From NCBI RefSeq assembly GCF_014267175.1, contig NZ_JACMTR010000002.1, forward strand, positions 6,043,129 through 6,107,128: a stretch of 64,000 nucleotides of DNA. The letters run 5' to 3'. How positions within the stretch are numbered: the stretch's first letter is position 1; each line of letters starts with the position of its first letter. Under the pieces are notes generated by a model. The model searched no databases. It was not told the origin of the DNA and saw only the letters and a list, made by a program, of their open reading frames with translations. Of this stretch, positions 8,619 to 18,500 are shown in pieces. The translations under genes were made by a program, and so were the position numbers. The DNA is from Pseudonocardia sp. C8 (lineage in GTDB: Bacteria > Actinomycetota > Actinomycetes > Mycobacteriales > Pseudonocardiaceae).

Positions 8619-9322
8619 CAGGTCCCGTCCGGACCGGCGGGCGTGGCCGGTGCGGAGAGCCGGACGCCGACGCCGCGCACCGAGTGCAGGTAGCGCGGCT
8701 GCTGGGCGGTCTCGCCGAGCTTGCGGCGCAGCCACGACAGGTGCACGTCGACGGTCTTGTCGGCGCCGCCGTAGGGCTGCTGCCAGACCTCGGTCACCAG
8801 CTCCCGCTTGCTGACGACCTGGTCGGCGCGGGCGGCGAGGTGGTGCAGCAGGTCGAACTCGCGCGGGGTCAGCTCCAGCTCGGCCCCGTCGAGCTGCGCG
8901 CGCCGCGACCGCGGATCCACCGACAGCCCCCCGACGACGACGGTCGGGTCGGGTGCGCCGTCCCCGAGCCGGCGCAGGACGGCGCGGATGCGGGCGTCGA
9001 GCTGGGCGGCGGCGAACGGCTTGACCAGGTAGTCGTCGGCGCCGGCGTCGAGCACCGCGACGATCTCGGCCTCGTCGTCGCGGGCGGTCGCGACGATCAC
9101 CGGCACGGTGCTGGCGCCGCGGAGCATCCGCAGCATCGTCGTGCCGTCCATGTCCGGCAGTCCCAGGTCGAGCACGACCAGGTCCGGGCGCTGCCCGACG
9201 GCTGCCTCGAGGCCGGCCATCGCGGTGGGGGCGGAGCCGACGGCGTGCCCCCGCTCACCGAGGCCGCGGATCAGCGCGCCGCGGATGGCGGGGTCGTCCT
9301 CGACGATCAGGATCTGGGCCAC
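8618..9322 (-). CDS. OmpR/PhoB-family response regulator
   Basis: The 234-residue product has a receiver domain (acidic pair ED at 8-9, phosphoacceptor Asp52 in VVLDLGLPD, Lys in DDYLVKPF) followed by a winged-helix DNA-binding domain (LTPREFDLLHHLA through VDVHLSWLRRKLG and RGVGVRL). Start choice: GTG 9322. The next upstream in-frame sequence has no well-placed ribosome-binding site, while TAGGTT on the minus strand at 9331-9336 could be a -10 element giving a leaderless mRNA starting at the GTG. The CTTAGGGCCGCGTTAA box at 9387-9402 in the divergent gap suggests autoregulation. Confidence 0.9.
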   Translation of the reverse strand: MAQILIVEDDPAIRGALIRGLGERGHAVGSAPTAMAGLEAAVGQRPDLVVLDLGLPDMDGTTMLRMLRGASTVPVIVATARDDEAEIVAVLDAGADDYLVKPFAAAQLDARIRAVLRRLGDGAPDPTVVVGGLSVDPRSRRAQLDGAELELTPREFDLLHHLAARADQVVSKRELVTEVWQQPYGGADKTVDVHLSWLRRKLGETAQQPRYLHSVRGVGVRLSAPATPAGPDGT

Positions 9323-9386
9323 GGGAGGACAACCTATCCGCTCCGGAGGTGGGAACCGGGTGCTCCTGGGTGCGGCTTGGGGCCGT

Positions 9387-9402
9387 CTTAGGGCCGCGTT
9401 AA
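9387..9402. promoter_or_regulatory. Candidate response-regulator box in the divergent gap
   Basis: CTTAGGGCCGCGTTAA contains TTAG and TTAA half-sites 11 bp apart, the spacing typical of OmpR/PhoB-family direct repeats. It repeats the CTTAGGGC core found upstream of the PepSY gene and lies between the regulator gene (minus) and the small exported-protein gene (plus). Confidence 0.5.
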
Positions 9403-9427
9403 CCCGCGCCCGGGGCATGCTGGGGGC

Positions 9428-9919
9428 GTGAACCGTCGGAGCACGCGCACCACCCGGACCGGGCTGGTCGCCGGTCTGTGGGTCGCCGCAGCGGCCGGTG
9501 CCCTGCTGCTGGGGCTGACCGCGGTCGGCCAGATCGGCAGCGGCCTGTCCGGCGGCGACCCGGTCCGGCCGCTGGCCGCGGAGGAGGTCGAGGCCGCGCT
9601 GGCCCGGCACGCCGCCGCCCAGCACCGGCAGCCCGCGCCGCAGCCGCCGGCCACGCAGCCGCCGGCCGCGCGTCCGGCGCCGCAGGCACAGGCCCGGGTG
9701 GTGCCGGCCGGGCCGGCCGGGACGGTCCTCGTCCGCTGCGAGGGCGGGACCCCCCGGGTGGTCTCGGTGAACCCGGCCCAGGGTTTCGAGCGGGAGGACG
9801 ACGAGGACGTCGCCGCCGGCCAGGTGGCGTTCGACGGCGACGACCTCGACGTGCGCGTGGCGCTGAGCTGCACGAACGGGGTCCCGGCGGGCCGGGTCAG
9901 CACCCTCGGCGAGGGCTGA
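9428..9919 (+). CDS. Small membrane-anchored or secreted protein of unknown function
   Basis: The 163-residue product starts with GTG 9428. A transmembrane anchor (about 13-33, GLVAGLWVAAAAGALLLGL) is followed by a Pro/Ala/Gln linker (about 68-92). A compact C-terminal domain (95-163) has two cysteines, in VLVRCEGG and ALSCTNG, that could form a disulfide, and an acidic REDDEDVA turn. I do not recognise the family. It is divergent from the response regulator and shares its upstream box, so it may belong to the same regulon as the PepSY protein. Confidence 0.65.
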   Translation: MNRRSTRTTRTGLVAGLWVAAAAGALLLGLTAVGQIGSGLSGGDPVRPLAAEEVEAALARHAAAQHRQPAPQPPATQPPAARPAPQAQARVVPAGPAGTVLVRCEGGTPRVVSVNPAQGFEREDDEDVAAGQVAFDGDDLDVRVALSCTNGVPAGRVSTLGEG

Positions 9920-9924
9920 GCCCG

Positions 9925-10992
9925 CTATCCGTGCCGGCTCAGCTCGTGGAAGAAGTCCTCGATCACCGTGAGCTCGCCGGCCCGGACGACCTCGTCGTAG
10001 ACGTACCGGCCGACGGCGAGGTCGAGCACGCCCAGCCCGAACGGCGAGAACACCACCGGCCGGTCGGTGGGCAGCGTGACGCGGCCGGCCATGACGTCGT
10101 CCAGCGTCCCGTCCAGGAAGTCCCGGTTCCCGGTCAGCTGCTCGACCAGGTGCGGTGAGGTGTCGGCCTTCAGGCAGTGGTCGACGTCGTCGACGACGTT
10201 CGCGCCCGCCAGCAGGATCTCCGGCGCGAGGTCGCGCAGCGACACGTTGAGCACCAGCGGGTTGTGCGCGAACCAGGCGGGATCGTGCAGGTACGGCCGG
10301 GCCGCGACGGTGGCGAGCACGACCAGGTCGCTGGACCGGATCAACGACTCGGCGTCGTCGTGCACGGTGATCCGCCCGGGCCCGCCGGAGCGTTCCAGGT
10401 AGCCGCGGAACCCCTGCGCGCTGGCGGCGGCCAGGTCGTGCACCCCGACCTCGTCGAACGTCCACCCGGTCCCGGCCAGGAACGTGTGGATGTAGCGGGC
10501 GATCAGCCCGGTGCCGATGAACCCGACCCGGGCCGGCCGGGCCCGGTCGCGGGAGAGCCGGTCCGCGGCCAGCGCCGCCGACGCGGCGGTGCGGGTCGCG
10601 CTGATGATCGAGCTCTCCAGCACGGCGAACGGGTAGCCGGTGGCGGGGTCGTTGAGGATCAGCACGGCGGATGCCCTGGGCAGCCCGGCCGCCACGTTGT
10701 CCGGGAAGCTGGAGATCCACTTCAGGCCGTCGGTCCTGGCCGGCCCGCCGATCGAGGCGGGCAGCGCGATGATCCGCGCGTTCGGCCGGTCCGGGAACCG
10801 CAGGAAGTACGACGGCGGGTTCACCGAGTCCCCGGCCCCGTGCAGCCGGTAGGTGGCCTCGACGAGGTCGACGACGTCGCGCTCGCGGCCCTGCAGCACC
10901 CGCCGGACCTGCCCGCCCGGGATCACCGCGAACGGCGGCGGGGCGAGCGCCGGCGTCGCCGGGGACGGTGCGGATTCCTGGACACCGGTCAT
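9925..10992 (-). CDS. sbnB: SbnB-like N-(2-amino-2-carboxyethyl)-L-glutamate dehydrogenase
   Basis: The 355-residue protein belongs to the ornithine cyclodeaminase/mu-crystallin fold. The NAD-binding motif is VGFIGTGLIARYIH (about residues 145-158). The GLKWISSFPDN and YPFAVLESSIISATRTAA stretches are typical of SbnB. In Dap synthesis SbnB oxidatively cleaves the SbnA product (ACEGA) to L-2,3-diaminopropionate and 2-oxoglutarate. It is the last gene of a four-gene minus-strand operon; its ATG at 10992 overlaps the dioxygenase stop (ATGA). The matching sbnA lies at the other end of the cluster on the opposite strand, so both Dap enzymes bracket the NRPS genes. Longer upstream frames are shadows of the neighbouring gene. 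Confidence 0.88.
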   Translation of the reverse strand: MTGVQESAPSPATPALAPPPFAVIPGGQVRRVLQGRERDVVDLVEATYRLHGAGDSVNPPSYFLRFPDRPNARIIALPASIGGPARTDGLKWISSFPDNVAAGLPRASAVLILNDPATGYPFAVLESSIISATRTAASAALAADRLSRDRARPARVGFIGTGLIARYIHTFLAGTGWTFDEVGVHDLAAASAQGFRGYLERSGGPGRITVHDDAESLIRSSDLVVLATVAARPYLHDPAWFAHNPLVLNVSLRDLAPEILLAGANVVDDVDHCLKADTSPHLVEQLTGNRDFLDGTLDDVMAGRVTLPTDRPVVFSPFGLGVLDLAVGRYVYDEVVRAGELTVIEDFFHELSRHG

Positions 10993-11966
10993 CGGAGGTC
11001 TCCTGCTCGCATCGGGTCGCCGAGGCCGACGAGGATCTCGCGCGGCCCGTCGTAGGGGTCCCGGCCGTGTGCGGTCCGGATGTTGTCGACCAGCAGCAGG
11101 TCCCCGGCCTGCCACGGCTCGCGCAGGGTGTGCTGCTCGTAGGTCCCGGTGAGCAGATCGACGACGTCGCGGTCGATCGGGTCCCCGTTGCCGAACCGGG
11201 TGGTGAACGGCAGCCCGTCCGCCCCGTAGACGTCGATCAGGTACTCGCGGACCTCCGGTTCCATGGTCCACTCGTTGAGGAACGCGATCTGGTTGAACCA
11301 GCAGCGGCGGCCGGTGACCGGATGCCGCACGACCGCGCGGCGGTGCTGCCGGGTCCACAGGCCCCCGTCGGGCTGCCAGGCGAACTCGATCGCGTTCGCC
11401 CGGCAGTAGGCCTCGACGCTGCCGCGGTCGTCGGTGCCGAACGAGTCCGCGACCGACGCCCCGATCTCGGCGTTGTAGCTGCGGACCAGCTGCCAGCCCT
11501 CCCGCTCGAACCGGTCCACCAGCCCCGGTGGCAGCGCCTCCAGCACGCCCGGCGAGTCGGCCACCCCGGTCGTGCCGCCGGAGGACGGCGCGACCAGGCA
11601 GGCGAACAGCATCAGGCCGGGGAACTCGTGGGCGTAGCTCAGCTCGTGGTGCATGCACATCTGCTGGGCGGCCGGCCAGGTCGAGGACGAGTAGATGCCG
11701 TCGGCGTAGACCGTGCGGGCGGCGAAGGCCTCCCGCTCGGCCATCAGCCCGTCGGCGAGCCCCCGGAAGACGCCTTCGACGTCGCCGGGGTTGGCCAGCC
11801 CGAAGCCGCGGACCAGCACGGCGCCGTGCTCGACGACCAGGTGGCGCAGCGCGGCCCGGAACTCGTCCCAGGCCATCCCGCGCACGGCGTCGGCCGGCAG
11901 GAGCGGCGGGCGGCCCGGGCGCAGCTCGACGTCGAGCCGGGCGGACGGGGCGGAAGGGGTGGACAT
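10989..11966 (-). CDS. SyrP/TauD-like Fe(II)/2-oxoglutarate dioxygenase
   Basis: A 325-residue TauD/TfdA-family oxygenase. The iron ligands are visible as HHELSYAHEFP (His-x-Glu type, about residue 110) and a distal His in NIRTAHGRDPY (about 300), with the usual Arg near the C-terminus for 2-oxoglutarate. Members in NRPS clusters (SyrP and asparagine oxygenase-like enzymes) hydroxylate the beta carbon of free or carrier-bound amino acids. It sits between the A-T-TE NRPS and sbnB with overlapping or very close junctions: 13 bp after the NRPS stop, with AAGGAG in the gap. A Dap-derived residue is the likely substrate; this is inferred from context. Confidence 0.82.
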   Translation of the reverse strand: MSTPSAPSARLDVELRPGRPPLLPADAVRGMAWDEFRAALRHLVVEHGAVLVRGFGLANPGDVEGVFRGLADGLMAEREAFAARTVYADGIYSSSTWPAAQQMCMHHELSYAHEFPGLMLFACLVAPSSGGTTGVADSPGVLEALPPGLVDRFEREGWQLVRSYNAEIGASVADSFGTDDRGSVEAYCRANAIEFAWQPDGGLWTRQHRRAVVRHPVTGRRCWFNQIAFLNEWTMEPEVREYLIDVYGADGLPFTTRFGNGDPIDRDVVDLLTGTYEQHTLREPWQAGDLLLVDNIRTAHGRDPYDGPREILVGLGDPMRAGDLR

Positions 11967-11979
11967 CGGTGTCTCCTTC

Positions 11980-14900
11980 TCAGGACGAGGTCGTGACGGC
12001 GACGGAGCTGGTCACGGCCCGCGCCGCCGCGGCGGGCCGGGTGCGCAGGAAGTGGTGGCCGCCGTCGGGGAGCTCGTGCAGCTCCACCCGGTCGGCCAGG
12101 GCCTGCCACCCGCGGTGGCGGACCCGGTAACCGGCGGTGCCGGGGTCGTCCGCGGCGACGACGACGGTCACCGGCGCGGCCAGCCGCACCTGCGGCGGGT
12201 CGTCGAGCAGGTCGGCGAGCAGCAGGTTCGCCGTCGCGTGGTCGTGCCGGAACGCGGCACCGACCCGGGCGGCCCGGGGCGCGTCCAGCCGGTCGAGCTC
12301 CGGGTGCCCGCCCTCGGCGCCGAGCCCGGCCGCGATCTCGGCGTCGTCCCGGCCGGTGAGCGCCGCGACGTCGTTGCGCCGGCTCTCGGGTGTCCGGGGC
12401 AGCTGCGCCGCCAGGAACACCCGCTCGACGGCGGTCCCGCGCTCCTCCAGCACCGCGGCCGTGCGCAGCGCGAACGCGCAGCCCGCGGAGTGCCCCCACA
12501 GCAGGACCCGGCCCGGGGCGAGCGCGGTGATCTCCTCGGCCACCTGCGCCACGACGTCGTCGAGCGGGGCGAACGGGCGCGGTTCGGCCGCGTCGAGCTC
12601 GTGGCCCGGCAGCTCCACCGCGTGCACGGCGAGCCCGCTTCCGCGCAGCTCCGCGGCCATCGGCCGGTAGGTGACCGCGTTGCCGCCCGCGTAGGGGAAG
12701 CACACCAGCAGGCCGGTGGCGGCCGGGTCGTCGAGCAGCGGGAGCAGCAGCCCGGCAGGCGGCTCCACCCGGCCGTCGACCACGGCGGCCAGGTCGGCGA
12801 GGACGGGGTGGCGGGTCACGTCGGCCAGCGACACCACCCGGTCCAGCCCGATCACCACCTTGACCGCGGACAGCGACGTGCCGCCCAGGTCGAAGAAGTG
12901 GTCCCGGCGGTCGATCCGCTCGACCGGCAGCTCGAGCACCCGGGCGAACACGGCCGCGATCCGCTGCTCGGTCGGGCCGGTCGGCGGCTCGTGCCCCTCG
13001 CCGGGGGCCGCGGGGCCGTCGCCGGCGAGCTCCGCGGCGAGCGCGGTCAGCGCCTTCGTGTCGATCTTGCTGTTGGCGGTGAGCGGGAGCGCGGCCCGGT
13101 GGTGGAACGCGGTGGGCACCATGTAGCCGGGCAGCGACGCCGCGAGCCGCTCGCGCAGCAGCGTGTCCTCGATCGGCTGCCCCGCGGCGTAGAACGCGAC
13201 CAGGTGCTTGCCGCCGTCGGCCCCCTCGGTGACGACGACCGCCGCGTCCCGCACGCCGGGCACCCGGGCGAGGGTGTTCTCGATCTCGCCGATCTCGATC
13301 CGGAAGCCGCGGATCTTGACCTGGGTGTCCCGGCGGCCGAGGAACTCCAGGGTGCCGTCGGGCAGCCAGCGGCCGTGGTCGCCGCTGCGGTACAGGCGCT
13401 GGTGCGGCCGGTACGGGTCGGTGGTGAACGCCTGCCGGGTGCGTTCGGGGTCCCCGATGTAGCCGCGCCCGACGCACACCCCGGAGCAGACGATCTCGCC
13501 CGGCGCGCCGAGCGGGACCGGGACCAGGTTCTCGTCGACGACCCGGACGGCGGTGTTGCGCACCGGGCGGCCCAGCGGGACCCGGCCGTGCGCGGGCAGC
13601 CGGTCCAGCACGGCGTGCGTGAAGTCGTCCGAGGTCTCGGTCAGGCCGTAGGCGTTGGCGAGCCGGACCCCGGGCCGGGCGGCGAACCAGCGCGCCGCCA
13701 GCTCGGCCTTCAGCGCCTCCCCGGTGGTCGACACCGTGTGCAGGTCCGGCAGCTCCCGCGGGTGCGCGTCCAGGGAGGACAGCACGACCTCCAGGTACGA
13801 CGGCACCACCTGGACGACGTTCACCCGGGCGTCGGCGAGCCGGTCGAGGTAGCGGGCGACGTCGAGGATGAGGTCCTGCTCGATCAGCACCGTGCGCCCG
13901 CCGACCAGCAGGGCGGCGACCAGCTGCCACAGCGAGATGTCGAAGCACTGCGGCGCGGTCTGCGCGACCGCCTGACCCTCGCCGATCCCCAGGTCCTCGA
14001 TCTTGGCGAAAAGGTGGTTGAGCATGCCCGCGTGCTCGCACATCGCGCCCTTGGGCACCCCGGTCGAGCCGGAGGTGAAGTACAGGTAGGCGAGCCGGTC
14101 CGGGCCGATCTCGACGCCGAGGTCGTCGGCGGGCAGCGCGTCGAGCTCCGGGGCGTCGACCAGCAAGGTCCCGGGGGCGCCGTCGCCGAGCGACTCGAGC
14201 GCGCGGTCCAGGTTCGCGGTGCTGGCCGGTTCGGTCAGGACGAGCCGGCACCCGGCGCGGGACAGCGTGGTCGCGATCCGCTCGGGCGGGAAGTGCGGCT
14301 CGATCGGCAGGTAGGCGCCGCCGGCCTTGAACACGGCCAGCACCGACGCCATCCAGTCCAGGTTCCGCTCGGTCACCACCGCGACCGGGTCCTCCGGGGC
14401 CAGCCCGCGGTCCAGCAGCGCGCGGCCCAGCCGGTTCGCCCGGGCGTTGAGCTCGCGGTAGGTCCACCGGGTGTCGCCGAGCTCGGCGGCGACCGCCTCC
14501 GGGTGCGCGGCCACCCGCTGCTCGAACAGCTCGTGGAACCGGAGGTCGGGCAGCTCCCGGTCGGGGCCGTCGAGGTCCTCCAGCTGGTGGTGCAGCTCCT
14601 CGGCGGACAGCAGGTGCCGCCGCCCGGGTGCCGCGTCCGGCTCGGCGGACACGGCGTCGAGCGCCGCCAGGTGGTAGCCCCCGATCCGGGCCGCGCACTC
14701 CGCGTCGATCACGTCGGTGCGGTACCGCAGCCGCAGCACCGGCGGGCCGGCGTCCCGGACGGCGCCCACGGTCAGCACGAGGTCGCCGGTGGGCTCGCCG
14801 CCGTCCCCGGCCGGGTCGAGCAGGGTCTCGAACGGGGTGTCGTCCGGGACCGTCGACGGCCGGGCCGCGGCCTCGAGGACGGCCCGCCAGGACGGGGCAC

Positions 14901-15483
14901 CGGTGTCGATCCGCCGGGGCACCGGCTCCGCGCCCGGCGCGGGCCGGTACCCGGTGACGACCTCCGGCTCCCCGGACAGCGCCGCGAGCACCCGGGCGTG
15001 CGCAGCCAGCAGCGCCGCCTCGGCGGGGACGCCGCCGGGCAGGCCGGCCGGGAACCCGGCGGGCAGCGGGACGTCGTGCACCGCGGTACCGGGGGCCGGG
15101 TCGGTGCTCCAGCGGGGGATCCGGGTCGCGGCGCCGGGCCGGGCCGCAGGAGCCGGGCTCGGCGGTGCGGGTGCCGCGGAGGGGTCCGGGTGCGGTGGGG
15201 CCGGCGGCGGGGTTCCAGCGGGCCGGTCCGGGCGCGGCGGCGTGCCCGCCGGTGCGGGCGGTGCGGAAAGTGCCGGGCCCGGTGCGGCCGGCATCGCGGG
15301 GCCGGACGGTGCGGGGGGCGTCGGGAGTGCGGGCCCCGGGGAGGCGGGCGGGGCCGGGAGCGCCGGGCCCGGCGAGGCGGGTGGCGTGGGGAGTGCCGGG
15401 CCGGTCGCGGGCGGGGCCGGCAGGGACGGGCCGGGCGAGGCGGACGATGCGGGCGGGGTCGGGAGTGCGGGCCGGTCGGTCAT
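11980..15483 (-). CDS. NRPS module: condensation remnant, adenylation, thiolation, thioesterase
   Basis: The 1167-residue protein opens with about 105 residues of Pro/Ala-rich repeats (PTPPASPGPALPAPP-like). Residues about 120-270 resemble the C-terminal half of a condensation domain without HHxxxDG. The adenylation domain (285-815) is intact: YFTSGSTGVPKG (A3), NAYGLTETS (A5), YRSGDHGRW (A7), the GRRDTQVKIRGFRIEIGEIE segment (A8) and catalytic Lys806 in NSKID (A10). By alignment to the GrsA pocket I read D-I-W-Q-S-T-A-D-D; two acidic residues at the end of the pocket would suit a cationic side chain such as Dap. The carrier has LGGTSLSAV with Ser870. The thioesterase has GHSAG with Ser999. 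Start: ATG 15483 follows GGAGAGG; ATG 15522, overlapping the upstream stop, is an alternative. Confidence 0.88.
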   Translation of the reverse strand: MTDRPALPTPPASSASPGPSLPAPPATGPALPTPPASPGPALPAPPASPGPALPTPPAPSGPAMPAAPGPALSAPPAPAGTPPRPDRPAGTPPPAPPHPDPSAAPAPPSPAPAARPGAATRIPRWSTDPAPGTAVHDVPLPAGFPAGLPGGVPAEAALLAAHARVLAALSGEPEVVTGYRPAPGAEPVPRRIDTGAPSWRAVLEAAARPSTVPDDTPFETLLDPAGDGGEPTGDLVLTVGAVRDAGPPVLRLRYRTDVIDAECAARIGGYHLAALDAVSAEPDAAPGRRHLLSAEELHHQLEDLDGPDRELPDLRFHELFEQRVAAHPEAVAAELGDTRWTYRELNARANRLGRALLDRGLAPEDPVAVVTERNLDWMASVLAVFKAGGAYLPIEPHFPPERIATTLSRAGCRLVLTEPASTANLDRALESLGDGAPGTLLVDAPELDALPADDLGVEIGPDRLAYLYFTSGSTGVPKGAMCEHAGMLNHLFAKIEDLGIGEGQAVAQTAPQCFDISLWQLVAALLVGGRTVLIEQDLILDVARYLDRLADARVNVVQVVPSYLEVVLSSLDAHPRELPDLHTVSTTGEALKAELAARWFAARPGVRLANAYGLTETSDDFTHAVLDRLPAHGRVPLGRPVRNTAVRVVDENLVPVPLGAPGEIVCSGVCVGRGYIGDPERTRQAFTTDPYRPHQRLYRSGDHGRWLPDGTLEFLGRRDTQVKIRGFRIEIGEIENTLARVPGVRDAAVVVTEGADGGKHLVAFYAAGQPIEDTLLRERLAASLPGYMVPTAFHHRAALPLTANSKIDTKALTALAAELAGDGPAAPGEGHEPPTGPTEQRIAAVFARVLELPVERIDRRDHFFDLGGTSLSAVKVVIGLDRVVSLADVTRHPVLADLAAVVDGRVEPPAGLLLPLLDDPAATGLLVCFPYAGGNAVTYRPMAAELRGSGLAVHAVELPGHELDAAEPRPFAPLDDVVAQVAEEITALAPGRVLLWGHSAGCAFALRTAAVLEERGTAVERVFLAAQLPRTPESRRNDVAALTGRDDAEIAAGLGAEGGHPELDRLDAPRAARVGAAFRHDHATANLLLADLLDDPPQVRLAAPVTVVVAADDPGTAGYRVRHRGWQALADRVELHELPDGGHHFLRTRPAAAARAVTSSVAVTTSS

Positions 15484-15521
15484 CGGGTGGTCCTCTCCGG
15501 ACGGGTGGGTCGGGGCGGCCA

Positions 15522-18500
15522 TCAGGCGGCCCGCTCGAACGGGGACGGTGCGGGCGGTGGCGGTGCCGCGGTGACGGCGGTGGGCGCGTACCGGTCCGAC
15601 CGGATCTCGCCCGCCGGGTTGCCGCCCCAGTGCGCCCAGGCCGGCACCTCTTCGCCCTTCATGAGGAAGGAGTCGGCGGCGAGCACCGATCCGTCACCGA
15701 CGTGCACGCCGTAATGCACGAACGCGGCCACCCCGAGGGTCACGCCCGGGCCGAGCACGGTCCGGTCGGACTTGAACGCGCCGTCCTCCTGCGAGTGGCA
15801 CTGGACGATGCTCCCGGCGTTGAGCGTGCAGCCGTCGCCGATGGCGGTGAAGGAACGTTCGGTGAGGAAGCAGCCGTCGTCGAACACCCGGCGGCCGATC
15901 CGCACCCCCAGCAGCCGCCACAGCACGCACTTGAACGGGGTGCCGTCGAAGGCCGGGAAGTACGACTCGGAGGGGACCTTCCAGGCCCGCTCGTGCCGCC
16001 AGAACGTGCGGTCGTAGATCGAGCACCCGTTCGGGGCGAGGGTCTGCAGGTGCTCGGTGGCCCGCTCGACGAGCACGAAGAAGACGACCGTGAAGAGCAG
16101 GATCGCGGCCGGCACCGGCAGGAACGCCCACACCCCGTAGGTCCGGGACAGGTCGAACGCCCCGGTGGTCAGCATCAGCACACCGGCCAGGTGCAGCCAG
16201 CGCACCAGCAGCCGGAGCACGATGCTGCCGGCATTGTGCACGTTCTTCGAGGCCAGCCGGCGGCGCAGCTCGGCGGGCGGCAGCTCCAGGCCGGTGTCGC
16301 GCTCCACCGAGCGGGGGATCTCGAAGCTGGGCGAGCCGAGCAGGCCGACGCCGGACCGGACCGGCCCGTCGATCGGGACCATCACCTTCGTCGCGAGCAG
16401 GCAGTTGTCCCCGGTGCGGCCCTGCGCCGGGTAGGCGATGTTGTTGCCGAGGAAGTTGTCCGCGCCGATCGACACCTGCGACACCCGGAACGCCGACGCC
16501 GAGTAGTCGGCGTTGAGCAGCGACAGCCCGTCGGCGACGACCGTGCCCCGGCCGGCCGAGCTCAGGTACGGCGACTCGTGCTGGACGGCCATCCCGAAGT
16601 TCGACCCGGTCTGCACCACCGGGGTGAGCCGGTACCCGATCCAGCGCAGGTAGCCGACGATGTAGGACGAGTCCCCGAACAGCTCGGTGAAGAACTTCCG
16701 GTTGGTCGACCCGGCGATCACCCGGTGCGCCCAGTGGTGCAGCCCGTAGAGCCGGTACACCCGGTCCGCCCGGACCAGCGGCTGCAGCAGCCGGGGCAGG
16801 GTTCCGACGGCGAGCAGGCCGGCCAGCGACCCACCGGCGAACAGCAGCGCCGACCCGACGAGCGCCTCGGCGTAGAACCCGAGGCTCGTGAACGCCGATG
16901 TGCTGGTGTCGATCAGCGCGCCGAACTGCGGGACGGCGTTCAGCAGCAGCATCGCCCCGACCAGGACCAGCGGCGTCGTCACCGCGATCGGGAACAGCAG
17001 CAGCACGACCGGGAACACGACCCGGCGCAGCCGCGCGACCGGGAGCTCCGGCACGGTGCGGTAGTCGGTGCCGGTCGGCTGGGCCGGCGAGCCGTGCCAG
17101 TGCGCCCCGGGCGGCACCGCCTGCCCGGCGTGCAACGACGACGTGTGCCCGAGCTGGGCGCCGTCGCCGATCGACGTGCCGATGTCCAGCACGGTCTTCT
17201 CCCCGACGAGCACCTGGCTGCCCAGGGTGACCGGCCCGATCTGGATGACGCCGTCGTAGGCGCGGTAACCGGACAGGAACGAGTCCTTCCGGATCACCGT
17301 GCCGTCGCCGATCGCGATGAGGTCGGTGCACACCGGCACGTGCTTCGACAGCACGGTGACGTCCCGGCCGACCCGCGCGCCCAGTGCCCGCAGGTAGAGC
17401 AGGTAGAGCGGGGTTCCGGCGAACAGCGCCAGCGGGTTGGACCGGACGAGCGTGCGGACGATCCAGAACCGCAGGTAGGCCATGCTCCAGACCCGGATCT
17501 GGGCCGGCCGCCAGCGGCCGACGAGCACCCACTTCGCGATGATCGGCAGCACGCACAGGACCAGCAGCGTCGCGCCGGAGAACCCGACCGACCGCAGGTA
17601 CAGCTCGAGCAACCCGCTGCCGGCCAGCACCCACTCCAGCCCGCGGTACATCACGAGCATCGGGAGCGCGGAGTAGAGCAGGAACGCGAGCGCCTGCAGG
17701 GCGCCGCACAGCGCGTGCCGCGGGGTGCCGACCGGCTCCGGCATCGGGACGGGGGCGGCCTCGGCCACCGCGCCGGGGCCGGCGGTACCGGCCGCGCCGG
17801 ACGGCGTCCCGGAGCCGGCCACGCCGAGCGCGGTCGCCAGCTCCCGGATCGTGCCGTACCGGTAGACGTCCTTGATCGACACCGGCGGGAGGTCCGGGCG
17901 CTTGCGCAGCGCCGCGCAGAACCGGGCCATCGTCATCGAGTCGGCGCCGAGGTCGTCGAAGAAGTGCTGGTCCGGGCCGGCCTCGACGCCGAGCACCGCG
18001 GACAGCGCCTCGAGCAGGCTCCGCTGTGCCGGGCTGGACCCGTCATCGGCGAGCGCGCCGGCCAGCTCCCGCACCGTCGGGTGGCGGTAGACGTCCTTCA
18101 TCGACACCGGCGGCAGGTCCGCACGCCCGCGCAGCTTCGCGCAGAACCGGGCCATCGTCATCGAGTCGGCGCCGAGGTCGTCGAAGAAGTGCTGGTCCGG
18201 ACCGGCGGGCGTGCCGAGGACGTCGGACAGCACCGCGGCCAGGGCCGCCGCCGGGCCGCTCGGGGCCGCCGCGGCGGGCGCTGCGCCGGCCGGGACGGTG
18301 CGACCCGGGGCCGTGGCCCCCGTGCCGCCCGGGACGGTGCCTCCGGTTCCGCCCGGGACGGCCGTGGGCGCCGGGACGACGGCGGGGAGCCGGGTGGTGA
18401 CCGCGGCGGCCGGCGGCGGGGCGAGCGCGGTGCCCGGCCCGTACCGGTCGTGCTCGCGGTCCCGCCCGTCGACCCGGCCCAGGTACTCGAGCTCGCCGTT

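Noticed and set aside
11713..15714. Long plus-strand frame of over 1300 codons opposite the A-T-TE NRPS
   Set aside because: It is the antisense shadow of a GC-rich gene: composition is Val/Gly/Arg/Gln-rich with no domain, and the minus strand has all NRPS motifs.
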